Origin: CAMLOF01 sp041913045
GTDB lineage: Bacteria; Pseudomonadota; Gammaproteobacteria; Burkholderiales; Burkholderiaceae_C
DNA length: 64,000 nucleotides
Reading direction: 5' to 3'
Assembly: GCA_041913045.1 (NCBI GenBank)
Contig: JAYSGB010000001.1
Coordinates: 62,001-126,000, forward strand
Shown here: positions 34,867 to 42,129 of the stretch, piece after piece
How positions within the stretch are numbered: the stretch's first letter is position 1
Layout: each line of letters opens with the position of its first letter
Translations under genes and position numbers: made by a program
The notes under the pieces: generated by a model
Told to the model about the DNA's origin: nothing
The model's database searches: none
What the model saw: only the letters and a program-made list of their open reading frames with translations

Positions 34867-35703
34867 TCAGGCGGGCTGGTAACCCATGGCGGCGCTGATG
34901 TCGGCCGCTTCGCGCACCACTAGCGGGCAGATGGCGCCGCCCGGCCGGGCGTCGAAACCATTGCTGGCGCCCAGGGCCGTCAAGACGGCGCAGACGCGCC
35001 CCGCAGCGTCGAATATGGGAGCAGAGACCGCGCTGATGCCCCGCAGCAGCGTGTCTTGCACGATGGCACATCCCTGCTCGCGCACCTGCCGCCGCAACCG
35101 GGTCACAGGCTGCGGCCCACCAAACAGGGAACGCTGCTCGGCGGAGGCGGCGTCGAATTCCGCCTCGGCCTTGCGGTGCATGTCTGCGTTGTCGGTAAAA
35201 GCCAGGAACACCTGCCCCGTGGCAGACCACAGCAAGGGCAGAACCGAGCCCGCGCGGATGTTCACCGTCACCGGCAGAAAAGGCTCTTCAATGCGCAGCA
35301 CCGTGGGCCCCAGGTTGCCCATGACGGCGATGAAGCATGTGACTTCAAGGCTTTCGCGCAGGCGCAGCAACGCCCCATCGCCCAGGCGCACCGGGTCGCA
35401 CTGGCGAAGCGCTGCCAGCCCCAGGCGAATGGCTTCGGGCCCAAGGTAGTAATGGTGGGTGGCGGGGTTTTGCGCCACAAACCCTTCCTGCATGAAGCTG
35501 GACAGGTAGCGGTGCACCTTGGCAGCGCTTTCGCCAACCTCATTGGCTATGGCGGTGAGACTGGACGAGCCGCCCAGGCTGGCCAGCGCTTTGAGTATGA
35601 CCATGCCCGTTTCGGCGGACTGGACACGCTGGCGCCGGTCGCCGGCTTGTGCGGAAGGTGTGGCGTTTTCCATGCGTGAAGTATCAGGGTAAATACGGCT
35701 CAT
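34867..35703 (-). CDS. IclR-family transcriptional regulator
   Basis: A 278-residue protein. The IclR helix-turn-helix is at about 27-90 (VQSAETGMVILKALASLGGSSSLTAIANEVGESAAKVHRYLSSF, split here by family convention) and the effector domain at about 105-275 (ALRQCDPVRLGDGALLRLRES; AIVQDTLLRGISAVSAPIFD). The ATG at 35703 stands only 3 bases from a 17-bp palindrome, so the message would be nearly leaderless; ATG 35673 (MENATPSAQ) is a credible alternative. It is divergent from the Bug receptor gene and upstream of the P450 gene on the same strand. It likely controls both through TTACGCA sites. Confidence 0.88.
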   Translation of the reverse strand: MSRIYPDTSRMENATPSAQAGDRRQRVQSAETGMVILKALASLGGSSSLTAIANEVGESAAKVHRYLSSFMQEGFVAQNPATHHYYLGPEAIRLGLAALRQCDPVRLGDGALLRLRESLEVTCFIAVMGNLGPTVLRIEEPFLPVTVNIRAGSVLPLLWSATGQVFLAFTDNADMHRKAEAEFDAASAEQRSLFGGPQPVTRLRRQVREQGCAIVQDTLLRGISAVSAPIFDAAGRVCAVLTALGASNGFDARPGGAICPLVVREAADISAAMGYQPA

Positions 35704-35705
35704 TG

Positions 35706-35722
35706 ATTACGCATTGCGTAAT
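35706..35722. promoter_or_regulatory. 17-bp perfect palindrome between iclR and the Bug receptor gene
   Basis: ATTACGCATTGCGTAAT is a perfect palindrome around one central base. Its TTACGCA arms match those of the inverted repeat before the P450 gene (34780-34798), though the arms here are 1 base apart and in the opposite arrangement. It overlaps the probable iclR start region and lies 55 bases upstream of the receptor ATG. Confidence 0.65.
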
Positions 35723-35776
35723 ATCATCACGGCCTTCTGTCGTCATTGACATGCATCAACTGAAAGGAACCCTTTG

Positions 35777-36751
35777 ATGAACCGCCGTCTGACCACCCAG
35801 CTGCTGGCCGCCCTGACCCTGGTGGCCAGCACTGGGCTGGCTTTTGCACAAGCCTTCCCATCGAAACCCGTGCGCTGGGTGGTGCCCTACCCGGCAGGTG
35901 GCGGCTCCGACTTCCTGGCCCGCACCATTGGGCAGCAGCTGTCCAAACAGGTGGGGCAGCCGGTCACCGTGGACAACAAGCCCGGCGGCAACACCGCCAT
36001 TGCCGCGTCAGACGTGGCACGCGCGCCCGCCGATGGCTACACCGTGCTCTCTGCCGACAACGGCACCATGGTGTTCAATAGCGCGCTGTACGCCAAGCTC
36101 ACGTACAACCCCGAAAAAGACCTGACGCCCGTGACGCTGATGGGCAAGTTCCCCATGATCCTGGCCGTGGGTGAAAACTCCGAGTACAAGGACGCCAAGC
36201 AGCTGATCGCCAAGGCCAAGGCGGCGCCCGGGCGCATCAGCTACGGTTCTGCCGGGGCGGGCAGCCCGCACCACCTGGCCATGGAACTGCTGAAGGTGGG
36301 CGCTGGACTGCACATGGTGCACATTCCCTACCGTGGCGCTGCGCCCGCATTGACCGACCTGGTTGGCGGCCAGGTTGACGCGATGATGGTGGACCTGGCC
36401 GCAGGGGCAGGCTTCTTCAAGGGTGGCAAGATTCGCCCGCTGGCGGTGGCCAACCCCACGCGCCTGCCGCAACTGCCAGACGTGCCCACGTTTGCCGAGC
36501 TGGGCTACAAGAGCGTGGAAGCTGCAGCTTTGGTGGGCATGGTGGCCCCGGCGAACACCCCCAGCACGGTGGTGGCCAGCATGCAAAAGCAGGTGGCGGC
36601 AGCCATCCAGGAGCCCGGCGTGCGCCAGAAGCTGGTGGACTTTGGCATTGAGCCGGTGGGCAACACGCCGCAGCAATACGCCGACCTGCTCAAGTCGGAA
36701 GTGCAGCGCTGGCACAAGCTGATCAAGGACCAGAAGATCTCTCTGGATTGA
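35777..36751 (+). CDS. Bug/TctC-family periplasmic solute receptor
   Basis: A 324-residue Bug protein. The signal peptide MNRRLTTQLLAALTLVASTGLAFAQA has a clear cleavage site (AFA-QA). Then come PVRWVVPYPAGGGSDFLART (the first ligand loop), GQPVTVDNKPGGNTAIAA, PADGYTV, YGSAGAGSPHHLAMEL, HIPYRGAAPALTDLVGGQVD and LPDVPTFAELG. Such receptors capture small carboxylates for tripartite tricarboxylate transporters, but no tctA or tctB lies beside this one; instead an MFS gene follows. The ATG at 35777 is preceded by AAGGAA. The neighbouring IclR and P450 genes suggest a role in uptake or sensing for an oxidative pathway. Confidence 0.93.
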   Translation: MNRRLTTQLLAALTLVASTGLAFAQAFPSKPVRWVVPYPAGGGSDFLARTIGQQLSKQVGQPVTVDNKPGGNTAIAASDVARAPADGYTVLSADNGTMVFNSALYAKLTYNPEKDLTPVTLMGKFPMILAVGENSEYKDAKQLIAKAKAAPGRISYGSAGAGSPHHLAMELLKVGAGLHMVHIPYRGAAPALTDLVGGQVDAMMVDLAAGAGFFKGGKIRPLAVANPTRLPQLPDVPTFAELGYKSVEAAALVGMVAPANTPSTVVASMQKQVAAAIQEPGVRQKLVDFGIEPVGNTPQQYADLLKSEVQRWHKLIKDQKISLD

Positions 36752-36832
36752 CGTTTCGGGCGGCCAGTGCAGCCGCCACACCCCGTGCCGCAGGCGGTCC
36801 GACGGTACCATGGGCGGCAAGGGGAACCCACC

Positions 36833-38008
36833 ATGTTCAAGGCCATTGCCTCGCTGCCGCGCACCGTCTGGCTCATCGGGCTCATCAGCCTGGTGAACGA
36901 TTCGGCCTCTGAACTGGTGTACCCGCTGGTGCCGCTGTACCTGACCTCGGTGTTGATGGCTGGCCCCCGGGCGCTGGGCATCATCGAAGGCATAGCTGAG
37001 GCCACGGCCAGCCTGCTCAAGCTGTTCTCTGGCCTGGTGGTGGACCGCACACGCCGCAGCAAGCCCTGGATCGTGGTGGGCTATGGTCTGGCAGCACTGG
37101 GGCGCCCGCTCACGGCCTTCGTCACCAGCTGGCCGGGGCTGCTGGCCATCCGCTTTGCGGACCGGGTGGGCAAGGGTTTGCGCACGTCGCCGCGCGACGC
37201 CCTGCTGGCGGGCAGTGTGGACGCCAGCCGCCGTGGCCTGGCCTTTGGCGTGCACCGCGCCATGGACAACGCGGGCGCGGTGATTGGCCCGCTGCTGGCA
37301 GCCCTGTTGCTGGCCAGCGGCGTGGCGCTGCGCGACGTGTTCCTTTGGACCCTGGTGCCCGCCTTGGTGTGCCTGGCACTGGCGGGCATGCTGCGGGAGC
37401 CACAGACCACGCAGCCCGTGCCGCCACGCTCACCGCTGGCAAACGGGTGGGCAGGCGGACTGGCGGCCATGCCTGCCACCTACCGGCGTTACCTGGTGGT
37501 GGTGGCGCTGTTCACGCTGGGCAACTCGTCGAACATGTTTTTGCTGTTGCGGGCCAGCGAGCTGGGGGTGCCGCAGGCACAGGTGCCTTTGCTGTGGGCA
37601 GCGGTGTCGGCCATTGCCATGCTGTTTTCGGCGCCGCTTTCGGCCCTGTCAGACAAACTGGGGCGGCGCAGCCTGCTGCTGGCGGGCTACCTGGCCTACG
37701 CCCTGTTCTACCTGGCCATGGGCACGTGGCAACTGCACGGCGCTGCGCTGTACGGGTTGTTTGCGTTTTACGGGCTGTTCCTGGCAGCCACCGAGGGCGT
37801 GGAAAAAGCCCTGGTAGCCGACCTGGCCCCCGAAGGCCTGCGCGGCACCGCGTTCGGCTGGTTCAACATGACGGCGGGCGCCATGCTGTTGCCCGCGTCA
37901 GTGGTGTTCGGGTGGATTTACCAGAGCGTGTCGGGCAGCGCGGCGTTCTGGTTTTCAGCAGCATGCGCCACGGCGGCGGCGATGCTGCTGAGGTGGTGGG
38001 TGCGGTGA
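36833..38008 (+). CDS. Major facilitator superfamily transporter
   Basis: A 391-residue protein with 12 predicted helices. The MFS cytoplasmic signature after TM2 is degenerate (KLFSGLVVDRTRRSKPWIVVGYG), and a related loop is found after TM8 (LSALSDKLGRRSLLLAGYLAY), as expected for the two-fold repeat. IRFADRVGKGLRTSPRDALLA is characteristic of a bacterial MFS subgroup often annotated as drug or organic-solute exporters. The start at ATG 36833 follows AAGGGG. It lies 81 bases after the Bug receptor gene and is probably co-transcribed with it. The substrate is unknown. Its stop is one base from the stop of the convergent fusion gene. Confidence 0.88.
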   Translation: MFKAIASLPRTVWLIGLISLVNDSASELVYPLVPLYLTSVLMAGPRALGIIEGIAEATASLLKLFSGLVVDRTRRSKPWIVVGYGLAALGRPLTAFVTSWPGLLAIRFADRVGKGLRTSPRDALLAGSVDASRRGLAFGVHRAMDNAGAVIGPLLAALLLASGVALRDVFLWTLVPALVCLALAGMLREPQTTQPVPPRSPLANGWAGGLAAMPATYRRYLVVVALFTLGNSSNMFLLLRASELGVPQAQVPLLWAAVSAIAMLFSAPLSALSDKLGRRSLLLAGYLAYALFYLAMGTWQLHGAALYGLFAFYGLFLAATEGVEKALVADLAPEGLRGTAFGWFNMTAGAMLLPASVVFGWIYQSVSGSAAFWFSAACATAAAMLLRWWVR

Positions 38009-38009
38009 A

Positions 38010-40043
38010 TCAAGCCACCGACTCCTCCAGCACAGTCTGGTTGAATTGAGACATGACTGCGGTCCAGTGCGCCAGCTGGGACGCCACATGCTGCTGAAGC
38101 TCGGCGGGTGAACTGGTTTTCACGTACGCGCCTTCTTGCTGCATGTGCTCCACCAAGCCCGCAGCGCCCAACGCCCGGTTCAGGGCCTGGTTCAGCCGTT
38201 CAACAATCCACTCTGGGGTTTCAACCGGGGCAAACAAGGCGTACCACTGGTGAATGTCGAGCATGCCCAGGCCCAGCTCTTCAAAGGTGGGCACGTCAGG
38301 CAGCAACGGCAACCGCTCGGTTCCCGCAACCGCCAGTGGCCGCACCTTGCCCGTGCGCAGGTAAGGCATAGCCGTGAACAGGCTGGGCACCATCCATTGC
38401 GCCTGTCCTTTCATCAGTGCATTGATGGCTGGCGCAGCGCCAGCGTAGGTCAGGCCTTCGGCCTTGCAACCATAGTGCTGCAACATGATCTCGGCGGCCA
38501 GGTGCGGCACCGTGCCTTCACCCGCAGATGCATAGACCATGTTCTGCGACGACGCCTGCAGCGCATCGACCAGTTGACCCAATGAACGGATGGATGACTG
38601 GGCGCTGACCACCAGCACGCTGGGCGAATACCCGACCATGCCCACCGGCTTGAAGTCGGCAACCGGGTCGTAGCGCAGCGTCTGCATGGCGGGGTTGATG
38701 CCGTGGGTGGCGATGTACCCGAACATGAGCGTGTGACCGTCGGGCACGGCGGCGGCGACGTATTCGGCCGCAACGCTGCCGTTGGCGCCGGTGCGGTTGT
38801 CAACCATGACGGACTGGTCCAGCACGGGCCCCAGGTGCCTTGCGAGCAGGCGCGCAATCGTGTCGTTGCCGCCGCCTGCGCTGGTGGGCACGATGATGCC
38901 CAAGTCCCGCAGCGGAAAGACCTTCGCATCCGCGCCCTCAACCGCTTCAGCAGGCGTGGGCGGGAACACGTAATCGGGCAGGTGCAGTTCGCCCTCCAGT
39001 ATCTTGCGCGCGGTTCGCACCAGCGCGGCCTTCTGCACGGCGGCCTCCAGGCCCTCGCCGCTGATCTCCACTTCAAGATCGATCTGCCCCTGCGGATGGA
39101 GAACGGATATGGGGTGGCGCCCAGGCGCCAGCACCTGGCCGGACGCAACGGTGCCAGGCAACGCGAACGCGGTGCTCACGCCGATGGCCCCCGTGACCGC
39201 ATGGGAAGCGTGGCAGCGGTGGGGTGTGAAGTAGCGCGAGACGATGCTTTCTGCAGCGTCCCCTGGGCTGACGATGACAGGTTTGGGAACGACGCTGTTC
39301 TTCACGTCGCCCAAACCCATGCGCGTACCGGCCTCCAGGCGCATGCGCTCCAGCTTGGCCAGCAGATCGGTGTTGGCGTCCAGCTCGGCCGGGCGCTCCC
39401 GCCCGCTCAGCCCCAGGTCGGTGGCGCGGACGATCATGAGCGGCATGGCGGCGTCGATGCAGGTGACGTCCACCCCGTCGATGCGATCGATGCGCTTGCC
39501 GGTGGGAAACAGGCTGCCCGTGACGGCGCCCCAGGCATCCAGAAAGTTGAGCAGGATGGGCGCTGCTGTACCAGCAACGCCATCAATGCGGGCCTGCCCC
39601 TCATAGGTCACTTGCCCGCCCGGTGTCTGCACCGTGGCGTCAATCTTGGCGCCGGTGTTGACGTTGTGGATGCGCACCGTGGTGACACCGTCCTGCGCCT
39701 GGATCAACCCTTGTTCGATGGCGAAAGGCGCGACACCTGCCAGCATGTTGCCGCAGTTGGGGCGTGTATCCACCGACTGGTGACCGACCCCGACCTGGGC
39801 AAACAGGTAGTCCAGATCGCAGCCCGGCAGGGCCGAGCGGGAAACGATGGCCACCTTGCTGTTGAGCGTGCTGTTGCCGCCCAGACCGTCCAGTTGGAGC
39901 GGGTCGGAAGCGCCGATGGCACCGATTAGCGCCTGATCTCGCGTGGCCGGGTCCTCGGGCAGCCATTCCTTCAAAAAGAATGGCCCCCTGGACGTTCCAG
40001 CACGCATCAACACACAGGGAATGCGCCGGTTCGGGGTGGTCAT
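38010..40043 (-). CDS. PrpF-family isomerase fused to a Bug-type solute-binding domain
   Basis: A 677-residue protein with two unlike halves in one frame. Residues 1-362 are a full PrpF/AcnD-accessory-type (2-methylaconitate isomerase) domain: IPCVLMRAGTSRGPFFLKEW, LDGLGGNSTLNSKVAIV, DTRPNCGNMLAGVAPFA (catalytic-loop Cys) and CHASHAVTGAIGVSTAFAL. A 15-residue linker (PTPAEAVEGADAKVF) leads into residues 378-677, a complete Bug domain: IIVPTSAGGGNDTIARLL, VMVDNRTGANGSVAAE, LTYAGAAPAINALMKGQ and LPDVPTFEELG. The Bug half closely resembles the next gene upstream but has no signal peptide, so it should be cytoplasmic. ATG 40043 is one base after the preceding gene's stop. Confidence 0.88.
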   Translation of the reverse strand: MTTPNRRIPCVLMRAGTSRGPFFLKEWLPEDPATRDQALIGAIGASDPLQLDGLGGNSTLNSKVAIVSRSALPGCDLDYLFAQVGVGHQSVDTRPNCGNMLAGVAPFAIEQGLIQAQDGVTTVRIHNVNTGAKIDATVQTPGGQVTYEGQARIDGVAGTAAPILLNFLDAWGAVTGSLFPTGKRIDRIDGVDVTCIDAAMPLMIVRATDLGLSGRERPAELDANTDLLAKLERMRLEAGTRMGLGDVKNSVVPKPVIVSPGDAAESIVSRYFTPHRCHASHAVTGAIGVSTAFALPGTVASGQVLAPGRHPISVLHPQGQIDLEVEISGEGLEAAVQKAALVRTARKILEGELHLPDYVFPPTPAEAVEGADAKVFPLRDLGIIVPTSAGGGNDTIARLLARHLGPVLDQSVMVDNRTGANGSVAAEYVAAAVPDGHTLMFGYIATHGINPAMQTLRYDPVADFKPVGMVGYSPSVLVVSAQSSIRSLGQLVDALQASSQNMVYASAGEGTVPHLAAEIMLQHYGCKAEGLTYAGAAPAINALMKGQAQWMVPSLFTAMPYLRTGKVRPLAVAGTERLPLLPDVPTFEELGLGMLDIHQWYALFAPVETPEWIVERLNQALNRALGAAGLVEHMQQEGAYVKTSSPAELQQHVASQLAHWTAVMSQFNQTVLEESVA

Positions 40044-40044
40044 G

Positions 40045-41004
40045 TCAGTCTGCCTTGAGTTTGGCCTTCTGGACCACGCCCTGCCATTTGGCAAGGTCAG
40101 ACTTCACCAGTTCGGCAAGCTGCTCGGGGGTGGAGGTTTCCACATCGGCGCCGTGGTCTTCCAGGCGCTTGATGGTGTCCTTGTCGTTCAACACCTTGTT
40201 GAGGGCCTGGTTCAGCTTCTGCACCACGTCTTTCGGCGTGTTTGCAGGCGCAAAAATCGCATACCACTGCTGCACGTCCACGCCTTCCACGCCCTGCTCT
40301 TTCAGGGTGGGAACGTCAGGCAACAAGGCAGAGCGCTTGGGGCCTGCCACCGCCAATGCATTGAGCTTGCCGGACTTGACGAAGGGCATCGCCGTGAAGA
40401 GGCTGGGGAACATCACCTGCGTCTGGCCGCCGATGGTGTCGGTGACTGCTGGTGCGGAACCCTTGTACGGAACATGCAACAGCGCGGTTTGCGTGGAGAG
40501 CTTGAACAGTTCGGCCGCGAAATGCGGCGCCGTGCCGTTGCCTGCCGACGCAACGCTGAAGCCATCTGGTTTTTCCTTGAGCAGGCGCACCAGCGTCTTC
40601 ACGTCCTTGGCGGGCACCGTGGGGTTGACCACCATGAGCGTGGGCGAATAACCGACCAGGCCCACAGGGGCAAAGTCCTTGACGGGGTCGTAGCGCAGAC
40701 GCTGCAGCGCAGGGTTCATGGCGTGCGTGGCAACGTAGCCGAATATCAGGGTGTTGCCATCGGGCTGGGCCTTGGCCACCAGTTCCGAGGCAATGGCGCC
40801 ATTGGCGCCAGCCTTGTTGTCCACGATGACAGTGCGGTTAAGCAAAGGGGCGATCTTCTGCGCAATGACGCGGGCCATGGCGTCGTTGCCGCCACCGGCT
40901 GCCGTGGGAACCACGATGGTGATGGGCTTGTCGGCCTGCGCCAGACACGAGACGGCGAACGTCATCGCGCAGGCGAACAGTTGGAATTGGCGAGAGGTTT
41001 TCAT
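40045..41004 (-). CDS. Bug/TctC-family periplasmic solute receptor
   Basis: A 319-residue receptor with a signal peptide (MKTSRQFQLFACAMTFAVSCLAQA, cleaved near residue 24) and a full Bug fold: ITIVVPTAAGGGNDAMARVI, VIVDNKAGANGAIASEL, QPDGNTLIFGYVATHAMNPALQ, VASAGNGTAPHFAAELF, HVPYKGSAPAVTDTIGGQ and LPDVPTLKEQG. It is a close paralogue of the Bug half of the downstream PrpF fusion. The spacing (TGACATG) implies co-translation with it. GGAGAC precedes the ATG. It is divergent from a LysR gene. The ligand is probably a di- or tricarboxylate (inference from the PrpF neighbour). Confidence 0.93.
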   Translation of the reverse strand: MKTSRQFQLFACAMTFAVSCLAQADKPITIVVPTAAGGGNDAMARVIAQKIAPLLNRTVIVDNKAGANGAIASELVAKAQPDGNTLIFGYVATHAMNPALQRLRYDPVKDFAPVGLVGYSPTLMVVNPTVPAKDVKTLVRLLKEKPDGFSVASAGNGTAPHFAAELFKLSTQTALLHVPYKGSAPAVTDTIGGQTQVMFPSLFTAMPFVKSGKLNALAVAGPKRSALLPDVPTLKEQGVEGVDVQQWYAIFAPANTPKDVVQKLNQALNKVLNDKDTIKRLEDHGADVETSTPEQLAELVKSDLAKWQGVVQKAKLKAD

Positions 41005-41117
41005 ATGTCTCCAGGAACTCTGTGAATACGGGTTTGAAAGCGGTTTGGCCTATAGGTGACTGAATATTGACGCAAACCGGGATTCAAATGAAGTGCAACT
41101 TTTAATATGATTAGTGC

Positions 41118-42035
41118 ATGAGACACATCAATTTCGATCTTCAGCAACTGCAGGCCTTCATTGCCGTGGCAGAGCGCGGCAGCTTCCGCGCCGCTGCTGA
41201 AGAGATACACCTGTCTCCCCCGGCCATGAGCAGGCGCATCGAGAAACTGGAGTCGATCATCGGCACACGGCTGCTCAACCGCACCACCCGCGAAGTGGAG
41301 CTGACCAGCGTGGGCCGCGTGTTCCTGGAACGCGCGCGTGCGGCCATCGACGACCTGGAGTCTGCAATGCTGGGCATTTCAGACATTGCCACGTCGCGCA
41401 GCGGGCGCGTCACCGTGGCTTGCGTGCCTTCAGCGGCGATCTACTTTCTGCCGCAGGTCATCAGCAGCTTCTCGGCCAAGTACCCGGCCATACGCATACG
41501 CGTCATCGACGAATCGATGAACCAGACCTTGCAGAGCGTGCTGAGCGGGGAGTCGGACTTTGGCATCGGCTTCATGAACACGCTGATGCCTGAAATCAAG
41601 TTCGAGAGCATTCACGTTGACCCCTTTGTGGTGGCCATGCGGCGCGACCACCCGCTGGCAAACCGCAAGGCAGTGGGCTGGCAGGAGATTGCGGGGGAGC
41701 GGCTGATTTCCGTTGCGCGCAGCAGCGGCAACCGCCAACTGCTGGACGACATATTGAGCAAGGCAGGCCTGAACCCCAACTTCGCGTTCGAGGTGAGCCA
41801 CATTGGCACCTTGCTGGGCATGGTTGAAGCGGGCCTGGGCGTGGCCGCCGTGCCCCGCATGGCGCTGCCAGCGAACCACCCTTCCGTGGTGGGGTTGATG
41901 CTGCGCAAACCCACCATATCCCGCAGCCTGGGGCTGTTGAGCAAGCAGGGCGCCACCTTGCGGCCTGCTGCGGCCATGTTCCACGACCACTTGTCACAGG
42001 CCCTGCGGCGGCGCAAGATTGCAGCAAACCGGTGA
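41118..42035 (+). CDS. LysR-family transcriptional regulator
   Basis: A 305-residue LysR protein. The helix-turn-helix at 5-64 (LQAFIAVAERGSFRAAAEEIHLSPPAMSRRIEKLE, quoted in parts by the family) begins LQQLQAFIAVAERGSFRAAA, and the effector domain starts at about 93 (GRVTVACVPSAAIYFLPQVI). It is divergent from the receptor-fusion pair over 113 AT-rich bases and is their likely regulator. The receptor/LysR arrangement recurs at 53328-55321 in this window. Confidence 0.9.
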   Translation: MRHINFDLQQLQAFIAVAERGSFRAAAEEIHLSPPAMSRRIEKLESIIGTRLLNRTTREVELTSVGRVFLERARAAIDDLESAMLGISDIATSRSGRVTVACVPSAAIYFLPQVISSFSAKYPAIRIRVIDESMNQTLQSVLSGESDFGIGFMNTLMPEIKFESIHVDPFVVAMRRDHPLANRKAVGWQEIAGERLISVARSSGNRQLLDDILSKAGLNPNFAFEVSHIGTLLGMVEAGLGVAAVPRMALPANHPSVVGLMLRKPTISRSLGLLSKQGATLRPAAAMFHDHLSQALRRRKIAANR

Positions 42036-42129
42036 CCTGCGGTGCGGCGCTCAAGACGTATCTGTTGATACCATTGTCCGATCACAGCACGCCACCCAGC
42101 CCCTCCGGCTTGATGCCCATCGGATTCAC

